From JBBQKF01 sp038326615 (GTDB taxonomy: Bacteria; Bacillota; Clostridia; Saccharofermentanales; UBA5734), in contig JBBQKF010000078.1 of the NCBI GenBank assembly GCA_038326615.1, forward strand, positions 1 through 14,139: 14,139 nt of DNA, given 5' to 3'. How positions within the stretch are numbered: position 1 is the stretch's first letter; each line of letters opens with the position of its first letter. Below, piece after piece: positions 1-8,434 of this stretch. Made by a program: the position numbers and the translations under genes. Below the pieces are notes generated by a model. It did not search any database and was not told where the DNA came from. It saw only the letters and a program-made list of their open reading frames with translations.

Positions 1-2104
1 TAGGTGTATAAGTGTAATTTACTAAAATTTCGGTGGAGCTGTCGTTGAATGTTCCCGATACGACCATTCCTGCAGGATCAAATGACTGTCCCACAACATA
101 ATTTGTTTTCGCAGGTGGTGTTGTCACTGTTATACTTATAAGAGCTCTTGTTATATTGCTTATTACAAGCGATCCTAATGGAACTATATTAGCTAAAGGA
201 TCAGTCAACCTTGCAGATATAGTTTTATTACTGGTGATGGTTAGCTGCCCTGTATAGTTAAGCCATGGTCCGGCTCCAATCATGTATTGCTTAGCAACAG
301 CATCGTTAGGATAATTTATCGTAACTAATACACTGCCTGTAGTAGGCGTAGTCGGGGAAGCACCAATCGCAGAAAAAGTGTTCATTCCGTACCATGGATT
401 TGTATATCCAGTAGCACCATTTGCGTAATATGCCGTAACCGGAGCTGTTGTATGTGAAAACACGCTGTTTTGAACTGTAGGTGCATTTCCTAGGAAAAAA
501 ACAGATGAAAGATTTGTACAATAATCGAATGCATAATCGCTAATTAGATTAATTCCCGTTCCAAAAGTAACATTTGTTAATAGTGTACTTCCTACAAATG
601 CATAACTATTAATTCTGGTCAAAGTGTTAGGAATATAAACGTTAGCAAGGTTTGTAGAATATGAAAATGCGGAGTCAGCGATTTCAGTAACTCCTGATGG
701 TATAGAGTATCCACCAGTCTTTGCAATTGGATAACGTACTAGTATTGTCATTGCTTTATTGAACAAAACGCCACTCTGACTTGAATATATTGTATTACCA
801 GATGCAACGGTTATACCCATTAAAGATGTACAAGCTTCAAAAGCCTTATACCCGATGCTATTAACGCCTATTCCAATACTTATTGTTTGTAATAAAGAGC
901 ATTGGCTAAAAGAATATTCAGATATTGTAGTTACGCTGTTAGGAATTATCAAACTTGCAATTTTATTGCAGTTTTCGAATGAATGTGCACCTATTGTAAG
1001 TAATCCTGATGGCAAATTAAGAGATGTTAGCCCGATGCAGTTAGTAAATGAATAATTACCAATAGTTTTTAGACCGCTACCAAAGATAAGTGATGAAATT
1101 CCAATACAGTTATAAAATGCACTATCAGATATGTTTATTACACTATTTGGAATATTAACATTATTTAGTACTCTACATTCCTCAAAGGCGCCTGAACCAA
1201 TAGTGGCAAGCTTACTTACGCTATGAAATGTAACTGATGTTAAACTTGCACAACCAAAAAACATGTTAATCCCAGTTGTAGTGATACCATTACCAACTAT
1301 AGCCGTTTGAAGTACAGTACAATTCATAAATGTGTTGTCTGAAATGCTAGTAACACTATCTGGCACATTAACACTAGTTAATGATGCGTCACTAAATGCA
1401 GACAATCTAAATGTATTGACTGTTGATGGTATTGTAACGGTTTGCAAAAATCTACTTCCCGCAAACGCGTAAGCATCGATAATATTGACATTTGGTATTG
1501 TATATGATATTGATATAGCAGCAGATGGATATTTTATAAGAGTTGTCATGTCTTTTGTAAACAGCACCCCCGCCAATGATGCAATATTAATATTGCCTGG
1601 CGCAACATTTATTGATGCTAAAGAGCTACAATCCTTAAAAGGTGTTATGCCCCAGTATACATCCCCAGCTCCAATACCAATATCCACGGTTGTTAAAGCT
1701 GTGCAACCTTGAAATGCATAATCGCCTACTGCTAAAACATTATTTGGAATTGTTACAGACTGCAAGGTTGTACAGCCAAAGAAAGCAAGATCTCCAATAT
1801 TGTCTAGCCCCGATGGAAGCGAGATTGAGCTAATAGTAGTGTTCCCCGAAAATGCTTCTTTTCCGATGCTTTTGACTGTGTATATACCCACCCCAGGAAT
1901 ATCTAATACATCAGGAATTACCAAATTCGTAGCAGTTCCGTTATATCCTGAAATTTCAGCATTATCAGCATCAAAAAGCAAGTAGCTGTAATCTCCGAGT
2001 ATCGGATCACCCGGATAATATCCTGCCGATATTGGAATAGCTAATGAGCTAATTGTCATAATGATAAGTAAAAATGAAACAAGTCCTGATATTAATTTTT
2101 TCAT
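1..2104 (-). CDS. Secreted BspA-like leucine-rich-repeat protein with C-terminal Ig-like domain (3' end outside window)
   Basis: Reading the minus strand from ATG at 2104 gives 701 uninterrupted codons that run off the left edge, so the C-terminus is missing. A strong GGAGG lies 8 nt before the start. Residues 1-27 look like a signal peptide (MKKLISGLVSFLLIIM..., likely cut after PISA). Residues about 75-545 hold roughly 16 repeats of the LRR_5/BspA type, with pattern V-x-x-I-x-x-x-A-F-x-x-C-x-x-L-x-x-V-x-I-P-x-x. They are interrupted twice by the typical spacer GVLF(T/N)K-MT-L--YP. After a closing YY-NGATGYTNPWYG segment comes a Thr-rich linker, a domain containing KQYMIGAGPWLNYTG, and an Ig-like domain of the Big_3/4 kind (YVVGQSFDPAGMVVSGTF). 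Family knowledge points to an extracellular binding or adhesion role; the ligand is unknown. No LPXTG or SLH anchor can be seen because the end is missing. It is probably a separate transcription unit from the oxidase upstream. Confidence 0.9.
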   Translation of the reverse strand, partial: MKKLISGLVSFLLIIMTISSLAIPISAGYYPGDPILGDYSYLLFDADNAEISGYNGTATNLVIPDVLDIPGVGIYTVKSIGKEAFSGNTTISSISLPSGLDNIGDLAFFGCTTLQSVTIPNNVLAVGDYAFQGCTALTTVDIGIGAGDVYWGITPFKDCSSLASINVAPGNINIASLAGVLFTKDMTTLIKYPSAAISISYTIPNVNIIDAYAFAGSRFLQTVTIPSTVNTFRLSAFSDASLTSVNVPDSVTSISDNTFMNCTVLQTAIVGNGITTTGINMFFGCASLTSVTFHSVSKLATIGSGAFEECRVLNNVNIPNSVINISDSAFYNCIGISSLIFGSGLKTIGNYSFTNCIGLTSLNLPSGLLTIGAHSFENCNKIASLIIPNSVTTISEYSFSQCSLLQTISIGIGVNSIGYKAFEACTSLMGITVASGNTIYSSQSGVLFNKAMTILVRYPIAKTGGYSIPSGVTEIADSAFSYSTNLANVYIPNTLTRINSYAFVGSTLLTNVTFGTGINLISDYAFDYCTNLSSVFFLGNAPTVQNSVFSHTTAPVTAYYANGATGYTNPWYGMNTFSAIGASPTTPTTGSVLVTINYPNDAVAKQYMIGAGPWLNYTGQLTITSNKTISARLTDPLANIVPLGSLVISNITRALISITVTTPPAKTNYVVGQSFDPAGMVVSGTFNDSSTEILVNYTYTP

Positions 2105-2187
2105 TCTTCTTCCCTCCGTCGTCAATTATTTTTATTATTTCCTAATAAAAATTGTTGTCTATTAAGTAATGAACTGATGTCCACAGC

Positions 2188-2201
2188 ATATGAATTCATA
2201 T
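2188..2201. promoter_or_regulatory. 14-bp perfect palindrome upstream of the LRR gene
   Basis: ATATGAATTCATAT reads the same on both strands. It lies 84 bp before the LRR-protein start codon, in the spacer between that gene and the multicopper oxidase. It could be an operator for the LRR gene. No clear -35/-10 pair could be fixed around it, and an AT-rich palindrome of this length can arise by chance. Confidence 0.3.
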
Positions 2202-2214
2202 ATTAAATCATAGC

Positions 2215-2240
2215 AGATGCGTAAAGTCTTTTATGCATCT
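2215..2240. other. Stem-loop between oxidase and LRR gene
   Basis: Arms of 11 nt (AGATGCGTAAA and TTTATGCATCT) pair with one G-T wobble around a 4-nt loop (GTCT). It sits about 115 bp past the oxidase stop codon. No T-run follows on either strand, so it is not a classical intrinsic terminator. It may still act as an RNA 3'-end or processing structure. Confidence 0.35.
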
Positions 2241-2261
2241 ATGATAATTATTTGCTTCGCA

Positions 2262-2328
2262 TGTGTAACTACCCAACTTATAATGGTTTGTAAAAATACA
2301 TAACCTTCATCTATTGGATAGTTACGCA
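2262..2328. repeat. 67-bp inverted-repeat structure with nested hairpin after the multicopper oxidase
   Basis: The outer arms GTAACTACCCAA (2265-2276) and TTGGATAGTTAC (2314-2325) match at 11 of 12 positions when one is reverse-complemented. Three further flanking positions pair if a wobble is allowed. Between them a smaller hairpin is formed by GGTTTGTA and TACATAACC around an A-rich loop. The element starts 28 bp after the oxidase stop codon. It could be the oxidase transcript 3' end, although it lacks a U-tract, or a very small palindromic repeat element. Confidence 0.45.
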
Positions 2329-2355
2329 ACATCTGATTGTTAAATTACGTTTTTA

Positions 2356-5300
2356 CTAAGGCGTTCTTATTGGGAAAGGACTTGTATTAACTTTTAGTGA
2401 CTCGCCAATCTGATTTACTGCCTTTACTCTGAAATAATAGCTTGTATTTCGGTTGAGATTTGCAGCTGAAACAAATGATGTAGTGTTAGCAACTACAGAA
2501 CTTATAAATAGATTTGCAGTAAATGTACTGTTTGTTGCTCTTTCGATAACAAACCCCGTCTCGTTGTTAGAATTGTCTGTCCACGTTAATGTGGCTGTCG
2601 CATAACGAACACCGGAAATAACTGCTGTCACCTGAACGTTAGAAGGTTCAATTGGTGAAGTTGGTTGTATAACATTAGCTATGTTTGAATATGCTGAAGA
2701 TCCAGCTGTGTTAGCAGCTGCAACACGGTAGCGAAGGCCAATGTTAAATATTCCAGTTGTATCAGTATAATTTACAGAACCAACGCCTAACAAAACTCCA
2801 ACTGTCTGAATAGTATTAAATGTTATACCACTATCCGTAGATCTTTGTATAACAAATCCACTTTCATTAACAGCATTGTCACTCCAATTAAGTACAACAG
2901 ATGTTCCTATCTGGGTGGCAGAAAGATTCGACGGAGCGGTAGGTTTCTGGTTAGGTAAAATACCAACAGAAGCAAAATTGCTTGTTTCTGAATCGCTTAT
3001 CACGACAGGGAAATTGGCTGTCTGAGTATCTCCTACTACATTAGATGCCACTACCTGGTAGAAAAAAACTGCGCTAGTGTCGCCAATTGGGTCTGTATAG
3101 GTTATTGTGTTCTTCGGAAGATTGGCAACAAGATTAGTCCAAGGGCCTGCCGAACTTGCAGATCTCTGAACAGTAAAGTTTGTTTCATTTAATGAATTAT
3201 CCATCCATGTTAAAACAACTTTCTTTGCTGAAGCTCTTCCTGTAATTCTGGCAACAAGCGCAGATGGTGACAATGGCGGCAATGCAAAAGCTACTGCATG
3301 CATCATATCCATCTCTTCATGTGAAAGAATGTGGCAATGATAAACATATTCCCACCCGTAATTTACTTTATGATTAAGAATTTGTGTAACTGGATTACCT
3401 GCTGGGTCAAACCATTCAATAGGTGGTAAAGTAAGAACCTCCCCTTCTGGCATAGTAGGATCTATTAAACGTATACTATTAGGGACTGCAAATGGAATCT
3501 GTGACGTAGTAGGCTCCTTAGGTCTCATCGCTATGATTGTCTGCTCGAGAGGATTTACTCTGATTGTTTCTTTCCATCCAAGTTCATTAGCGTCAGGAGG
3601 AATCATCCCACCATCCCAAGCAACCCTGTTAATAAGTTGTGCATCAAAAAGGTGGACATGTATAGGGTGTGTGTCAACGCCGTTATGCGTTATTTTCCAT
3701 ATTTGTGTTCCGTCTTTTAGCGAACCAATCTGGGTTGTCTCAATGTCCGCTGTCCCTTTAATTATATCTACTGGGGGACTTGCATATCCATATGGGATAA
3801 ACGGTGCATTAACAGAGTTCGAAACAGGAGATGTCAATCCAAGAAATCCTGACATTCGCCCATATTCATCATAAACTCCACCCATTTCGTCATGCATTGC
3901 TTTAGGTTGAAATGGTAGTGTAACTTCGGGTTGCAATATTCCTTGCGCATTTATTGGTTGAAAGGATTTGCTATTTTCATCAATTTGTACAAAGGCTCTC
4001 GCTGGATCAGCTGGATAATTTGCATTATATGCACTATTATATGCAGCTTGTGGAATAATTATTGGGTCTTGATCAGTAGCAAAAACACCGGGGTTTGTAG
4101 CGGTTTTTGCAAAAACTGCATTGAGCGCTGCGATGTCATATGTATCTGCAGGTGCTGTGTCAGCAACCCTTATTTGCATCATTGTTCGCGTGTTTGGTCC
4201 TTTTCCTGGCAGTGTCGTATCAGCACCCCCTGTGTCACGTTGGTCAGGATCATTGGTGTGATAGTCATATCTTGTGTCGCTTGCTGGAAATGGTGCAGGT
4301 GCATCATTATATAAAATCAGTGTTTTGCCTCTATATGCTGAAAAGTCAACAAGAACATCCACACGTTCTGCACTACCCAATAAAAGTGAATGTTGGTCGG
4401 TATTGCCTGCATTAAATGCTGTCAAAGCAAGATTCCATGTCATTGGCTGAGATGGTATAATTGCCGGGGCAGGAAGAAATCCACCTTCAGTTCCAATCTG
4501 TACCCAATCAGGTCCTTTAGTTGCTGGATCTGGAATAATTTGATTGATGTGCGAAGGAATTGGTGTCGCTGTAGTTGCAGGTATCATTTTAACTTCTGTC
4601 AGATAGCCTGGTGTTCCTTCAAGGTACGTCTCATCAGCAACATACATTTGTAAGTTAAAGAAACGATCGTTTGCAGCATTCAAAATTCTAAAACGATATG
4701 CCTTAGGGTCAACATCCATATATGGATATGCAGTACCATTAATTACTGGTGTATCCATAAATGATTCACCAGGGGCTGATGGGTTTGGTGTTCCTGGCAT
4801 AATTGGTGGTTCCCACGGAGCATTTTCTGGGTCATAGTATGGATTTGCTATTGGTTGGAATTCAATCGATGTTGTGGGTGGGTAAAACCATGGTCCATAC
4901 ATCCATCTTCCAAATGGATTCATTCCATCTTCTGCCCATGGGTTTTGGGCGGGCATATAAACATGTGGATACCAAAGGTCTCCTGTATGTGGGGTTCCCG
5001 GAGTTGTTCCCCATGACCAAGTAGGGTCTTCAAAAGGAATGGTGGCGGCATTAACAAATGTCTTGTCCTGAATTATTAATGGGATTCCTACATCAGGTAA
5101 ATATTTCTTAAGTAAAGGATTAACTCCAGATACATTGGTTCCATTTATCAAATCTTTCTCAACCTGATCCACAATAAGGTATGGTGCAGCCATTCCAGCA
5201 TAAACGTTCAGACGCGTAATTCCATAGGAATGGTCATGGTAAAACATTAGTCTTGCGCTCTGTGCATTCGAGTAATAAAGCGTTGTTGTTCCATCGTTAG

Positions 5301-6081
5301 TGGCAGAAACAGTATCCGGAAACATGTCTGGTACATCGTAAACGCTAACGCCTTGTGGGTATGACGTTGTTTCATTTGCTGGTGTAATCCATTGGTGAGG
5401 CGTACCGTCACTTATCCATACTGTATTATTACCATGAAGATGGACATTTGCACGATTCTGAGTATATTCTTCACCTTCAACTGGACCCATTCCTGCACCC
5501 ATAACCGTCGTATCAACAGGTATAAACAATTCACCTTTAACACCAGTCGGAAGCAGGTTGTAGAATTTAACTCTTGTGGGCCGATCACTTTCTGAAAGTA
5601 TCGCCGGACCTAGATAATGCGGTTTGTCTACGCTGTATGCTTGAGTTCCATCTGCTTTAAGTACAGATGTGCCATCTGTATATTTAAGTGGGTGCATTAT
5701 TCCAGGAACAGCAGGTGTTGATATCTGTACATATCCACGAAGCTTTGTTGGAGGAAGCTCCGAATGCATTTTCTCAGTATATTCAACAACAGCAATTTCA
5801 TAATAATCGCAACCGGGGTATGCATCCTTATCAGCTACAGCAACAGGAATATACTGCCCTAATAAATTAGTATTATCAGGTCCAAACCCTGGAAGCTTGT
5901 CAAGAAATTTAGTTAAAATTGGACTGTTTGCCCAGTTTGCAACACCAAAGTAATCCGGAATCATGTTCCCTGTTACAGGGTCAATCATCGGAGCAGCCAA
6001 TGTGAATGATGTCTTGGGGAAAATCATCGAAATTGTAACCACAAGAATCAAAACAAATGTCGAAATACCGTGCTTTTTCAT
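2356..6081 (-). CDS. Large secreted multicopper oxidase with three C-terminal fibronectin type III domains
   Basis: This 1241-residue protein starts at an ATG preceded by GGAGG with 8-nt spacing. Residues 1-30 are a signal peptide (FVLILVVTISMIF core). All four copper motifs are present: HLHG (H214, H216), YHDHS (H282, H284), THPIHVH (H805, H808, H810) and HCHILSHEEMDMM (H915, C916, H917, H921, M926). By analogy with CotA, H805, C916, H921 and M926 are the type 1 ligands and the remaining His bind the trinuclear centre. The oxidase part, about 930 residues, is far longer than CotA (about 513). It has a Trp/Pro/Tyr-rich insertion around 353-440. Residues about 940-1241 are three FnIII domains, each with a W-x-DN-x-x-NE-x-x-F signature (959, 1066 and 1167). 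The family couples one-electron substrate oxidation to reduction of oxygen. The substrate (Fe, Mn, Cu or organic) cannot be read from the sequence. It lies downstream of the FtsX/ABC genes but has its own promoter candidate. Confidence 0.95.
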   Translation of the reverse strand: MKKHGISTFVLILVVTISMIFPKTSFTLAAPMIDPVTGNMIPDYFGVANWANSPILTKFLDKLPGFGPDNTNLLGQYIPVAVADKDAYPGCDYYEIAVVEYTEKMHSELPPTKLRGYVQISTPAVPGIMHPLKYTDGTSVLKADGTQAYSVDKPHYLGPAILSESDRPTRVKFYNLLPTGVKGELFIPVDTTVMGAGMGPVEGEEYTQNRANVHLHGNNTVWISDGTPHQWITPANETTSYPQGVSVYDVPDMFPDTVSATNDGTTTLYYSNAQSARLMFYHDHSYGITRLNVYAGMAAPYLIVDQVEKDLINGTNVSGVNPLLKKYLPDVGIPLIIQDKTFVNAATIPFEDPTWSWGTTPGTPHTGDLWYPHVYMPAQNPWAEDGMNPFGRWMYGPWFYPPTTSIEFQPIANPYYDPENAPWEPPIMPGTPNPSAPGESFMDTPVINGTAYPYMDVDPKAYRFRILNAANDRFFNLQMYVADETYLEGTPGYLTEVKMIPATTATPIPSHINQIIPDPATKGPDWVQIGTEGGFLPAPAIIPSQPMTWNLALTAFNAGNTDQHSLLLGSAERVDVLVDFSAYRGKTLILYNDAPAPFPASDTRYDYHTNDPDQRDTGGADTTLPGKGPNTRTMMQIRVADTAPADTYDIAALNAVFAKTATNPGVFATDQDPIIIPQAAYNSAYNANYPADPARAFVQIDENSKSFQPINAQGILQPEVTLPFQPKAMHDEMGGVYDEYGRMSGFLGLTSPVSNSVNAPFIPYGYASPPVDIIKGTADIETTQIGSLKDGTQIWKITHNGVDTHPIHVHLFDAQLINRVAWDGGMIPPDANELGWKETIRVNPLEQTIIAMRPKEPTTSQIPFAVPNSIRLIDPTMPEGEVLTLPPIEWFDPAGNPVTQILNHKVNYGWEYVYHCHILSHEEMDMMHAVAFALPPLSPSALVARITGRASAKKVVLTWMDNSLNETNFTVQRSASSAGPWTNLVANLPKNTITYTDPIGDTSAVFFYQVVASNVVGDTQTANFPVVISDSETSNFASVGILPNQKPTAPSNLSATQIGTSVVLNWSDNAVNESGFVIQRSTDSGITFNTIQTVGVLLGVGSVNYTDTTGIFNIGLRYRVAAANTAGSSAYSNIANVIQPTSPIEPSNVQVTAVISGVRYATATLTWTDNSNNETGFVIERATNSTFTANLFISSVVANTTSFVSAANLNRNTSYYFRVKAVNQIGESLKVNTSPFPIRTP

Positions 6082-6123
6082 TTTTTTATCCTCCGTTTAA
6101 CTTAAACCATTTTTCGCAATCCC

Positions 6124-6135
6124 GAATCATGATTC
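6124..6135. promoter_or_regulatory. 12-bp palindromic operator candidate at the oxidase promoter
   Basis: GAATCATGATTC is a perfect palindrome. It lies just downstream of the predicted -10 box, where the oxidase transcript should start, which is a usual place for a repressor. It does not match the CopY operator core TACAnnTGTA, and it resembles Fur/MntR-type AT-rich dyads only loosely. The regulator is therefore unassigned. Confidence 0.4.
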
Positions 6136-6142
6136 TGATAAT

Positions 6143-6172
6143 ATAGTATTTATTGACTAAATAATATGACAA
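6143..6172 (-). promoter_or_regulatory. Candidate sigma-A-type promoter of the multicopper oxidase gene
   Basis: On the minus strand TTGTCA (6167-6172, five of six matches to the -35 consensus) is followed after 18 bp by TACTAT (6143-6148, four of six matches to the -10). The predicted start of transcription falls near 6136, giving a leader of about 55 nt with GGAGG. The rest of the 277-bp spacer between the oxidase and the upstream permease is AT-rich. I saw no clear terminator or second gene in it. Confidence 0.4.
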
Positions 6173-6358
6173 ATTTTATAAGAACATGGAAAATATTTGG
6201 AATCTTACAAATGCATATATATTGTTGGTAAGCTTTATCTGTCTAACATCATTGTCATTCAAAATTCTTATATTACAATAATTATTTTAGCACTATATGT
6301 GTATCCATGCCAAACTATTTATTATTAACATTGTATGAACAAGAAATTTTTTAAGAAA

Positions 6359-7522
6359 TTAAATAAACCTCATAGCAGCAACAGGATCAAGACGAGTCGC
6401 TCTATATGCAGGATAAATGCTTGCTACACATGCAATTATAATTGATAACAAAACTGAAATTCCCATTAGTTCTGGCTTAATAGGAATAAACATTGTAATG
6501 CCAGTTAAAAACGGGGCAGTAAAGTTTGCAATTATCATTCCCAATGCGAATCCGGCAACACCTCCAAAAAGACTCAAAATTATACTTTCGATAATAATAA
6601 TTGCAGTTATATTTGCCTTTCGAAATCCAATTGCACGAAAAATACCTATTTCCCTTGTTCTTTCTCTTACAGATGCAGTTACAGTAAGGCCTATGACTAA
6701 CATTGCTGTTAACAAAATTAAAATGGTAATTGATAATCCAAATCTTATGAGATTATTCAAAAGTTCATTTCTTCCAAGTACCACCTGTCGTAAACTTGTT
6801 ATTTCAGCATTTGGTAGTAATTTTTGAATATTTGCAATCAATGTATTTTCAGAACCTTTGCTATAATCAGCAGCCAACTCTATTACTGTTAGCTCATTTT
6901 GTCTCTCGAGTAATGTTTGAGCAGTTTTAAGATCCATCAATATTTGATTATCTTCAGATGTTCCATTTTCTTCAAGAATGCCCACAACAACAAATTCTGT
7001 GTTTTTAAGTTTGATTTTTTCTCCCGTTTGCAACCCTAATGTTTCTGCAATAGCTTTACCAACTATCACCTCGTTATTTGTTGGAATAATTTCCGTTCCA
7101 CCAGCAAACTTAATCCATGGTTTGATGGCAAAATCGTTTTTGAAATTGCCCCCGGATATTATCATGTCTTGACCTCCTAGAGAGACTATCCCTAATATTT
7201 TTGGAGATATTCCTCTTATCATTGTCTTGTCAGGTAACAAATTCATTTTATCAACATCACTCATTGTTAATTTCCCAACATCAAATAATATTTCCGGGAC
7301 TATAATCCCGCCGTATGAAAATGTAAATTCTCCCCTGTCAGGGGTTATTACAATATTTGCTCCGTATTGTGCCATTTCTTTTGTCATTTCATTCCTAATC
7401 GTATCAACAACGCTATATATTGAGGTCATTGTGGCAATTCCAATTGTTAGGCTAAGAACAATAAACACAATTCGCGATTTCCTGCGAAGCAGATTATTAA
7501 TAGCAATTTTAAATATTGTCAT
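6359..7522 (-). CDS. FtsX/MacB-type ABC transporter permease (second subunit)
   Basis: This 387-residue membrane protein starts MTIFKIAINNLLRRKSR, the usual N-terminus of FtsX-like permeases, with GGAGG 6 nt upstream. Hydrophobic segments lie near residues 17-39, 260-283, 304-333 and 352-371. The long segment from about 40 to 255 is the periplasmic-core-like (MacB_PCD) extracytoplasmic domain. The REIGIFRAIGF motif (290-300), which contacts the ATPase, and the C-terminal YPAYRATRLDPVAAMRFI are characteristic. It begins 12 nt after the ATPase stop codon, so the two are cotranslated. It pairs with the related permease at 8435-9691. Such transporters use ATP hydrolysis for mechanical work or export across the membrane rather than classical import. 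Relatives of this gene set occur next to FTR1/P19 iron systems. Unlike its partner it has no extracytoplasmic CxxC. Confidence 0.93.
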   Translation of the reverse strand: MTIFKIAINNLLRRKSRIVFIVLSLTIGIATMTSIYSVVDTIRNEMTKEMAQYGANIVITPDRGEFTFSYGGIIVPEILFDVGKLTMSDVDKMNLLPDKTMIRGISPKILGIVSLGGQDMIISGGNFKNDFAIKPWIKFAGGTEIIPTNNEVIVGKAIAETLGLQTGEKIKLKNTEFVVVGILEENGTSEDNQILMDLKTAQTLLERQNELTVIELAADYSKGSENTLIANIQKLLPNAEITSLRQVVLGRNELLNNLIRFGLSITILILLTAMLVIGLTVTASVRERTREIGIFRAIGFRKANITAIIIIESIILSLFGGVAGFALGMIIANFTAPFLTGITMFIPIKPELMGISVLLSIIIACVASIYPAYRATRLDPVAAMRFI

Positions 7523-7534
7523 AATCTTCCTCCA

Positions 7535-8254
7535 TCAGGAATTTTTGTAATCAGGGATCAGTTTTAGTAATTCTTCGTTATCCGTATTCAGTAATCCGTC
7601 CTTTAGAATAATTGTTCTTCCCATATAAATTGTATTAGTAGGATTATGTGTTACCATTAAAATTGTTAGCCCTTCATTATTCAAATCTCTAAACAACTCC
7701 ATTATTGAATTACCAGTAGCTGTATCAAGACTGCCCGTTGGTTCATCTGCAAGAATCAAAGGAGGCTGATTAACAATTGCTCTTGCAATTGCCACACGTT
7801 CTTGTTCTCCTCCGGACAATTGATTCGGTAAGCGGTTAATTCCGTTGACTAAACCGGTCCTGGCTAATGCAGTTTTGGCCATATCTGCCTTTTTGTGTCC
7901 GGTGTGTTTTGTTGTTGTGAGTGGTAGCATTACGTTCTCTAACGCAGTTAAATAAGGTATTAGCTGAAATTGTTGAAAAACAAATCCTAAATAATCCCTT
8001 CTGAAATCAGCCCGCTTCTCTTGTTTCAAATCATATATATCAATTGAATCAATTTTCACATAACCTTTTGAAGGTTTATTAAGTCCTCCAATTATTGACA
8101 AAAGAGTGCTTTTCCCTGAACCAGATTGTCCCATAACTGCAACTGACTCACCTTTTGAAATATTAAGAGTGATTCCTTTCAGCGCATGAACTTCTTCTCC
8201 ATCTGATTTGTATGTTTTTGTCAGGTTTTTAATTTTTATAAGCATGTCAGCCAT
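7535..8254 (-). CDS. MacB/LolD-type ABC transporter ATP-binding protein
   Basis: The 239 residues contain a complete nucleotide-binding domain. Walker A is GQSGSGKST (42-50), the Q-loop is FQQFQ (93-97), the signature is LSGGEQ (146-151), Walker B is LILADEP (166-172) and the switch histidine is H203 in MVTHNP. The length and the sequence HALKGITLNISKGESVAVMG fit the MacB/LolD/FtsE branch that works with FtsX-type permeases. The ATG at 8254 has a GGGGG ribosome site 6 nt upstream. The permease at 6359-7522 follows after 12 nt and the other permease ends 180 nt upstream. The simplest complex is two ATPases with one copy of each permease, at the cytoplasmic membrane. Confidence 0.95.
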   Translation of the reverse strand: MADMLIKIKNLTKTYKSDGEEVHALKGITLNISKGESVAVMGQSGSGKSTLLSIIGGLNKPSKGYVKIDSIDIYDLKQEKRADFRRDYLGFVFQQFQLIPYLTALENVMLPLTTTKHTGHKKADMAKTALARTGLVNGINRLPNQLSGGEQERVAIARAIVNQPPLILADEPTGSLDTATGNSIMELFRDLNNEGLTILMVTHNPTNTIYMGRTIILKDGLLNTDNEELLKLIPDYKNS

Positions 8255-8318
8255 TTGATGCCCCCTTTTATAATAATGTTGTAGTAGAATCAGTAGATTA
8301 AGGCCAAATATCTTTTAT

Positions 8319-8337
8319 TCCCATACTCCATATGGGA
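8319..8337. other. Small stem-loop between permease and ATPase genes
   Basis: TCCCATA and TATGGGA pair perfectly around a 5-nt loop. It lies in the 180-bp gap (8255-8434) between the first permease and the ATPase, with no T-run after it on the minus strand. It could be an RNA-processing or stability element that sets relative subunit levels; it is not convincing as a terminator. Confidence 0.3.
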
Positions 8338-8434
8338 TAATAAATTCGTAAAATAAACTCCGTGTGGCTATCTTTAGTCACCATAATCCTAATAAAATTT
8401 AAAATCAATGCAACTATAATGTGTTTTAATTTTT

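Noticed and set aside
855..1985. Small plus-strand frames in the first 2 kb
   Set aside because: They are antisense to the leucine-rich-repeat protein, which reads without a stop for 701 codons.
2215..2240. Intrinsic terminator for the oxidase
   Set aside because: The hairpin is sound but no T-run follows on the transcribed strand, so it is listed only as a stem-loop.
3533..5870. Several plus-strand reading frames of 60-127 codons
   Set aside because: All lie antisense to the multicopper oxidase, whose motifs are intact; their composition is that of shadow frames and they lack ribosome sites.
2356..6081. CotA-type spore-coat laccase
   Set aside because: The copper motifs match, but the length, signal peptide, large insertion and FnIII tail do not fit CotA, and no sporulation genes are nearby.
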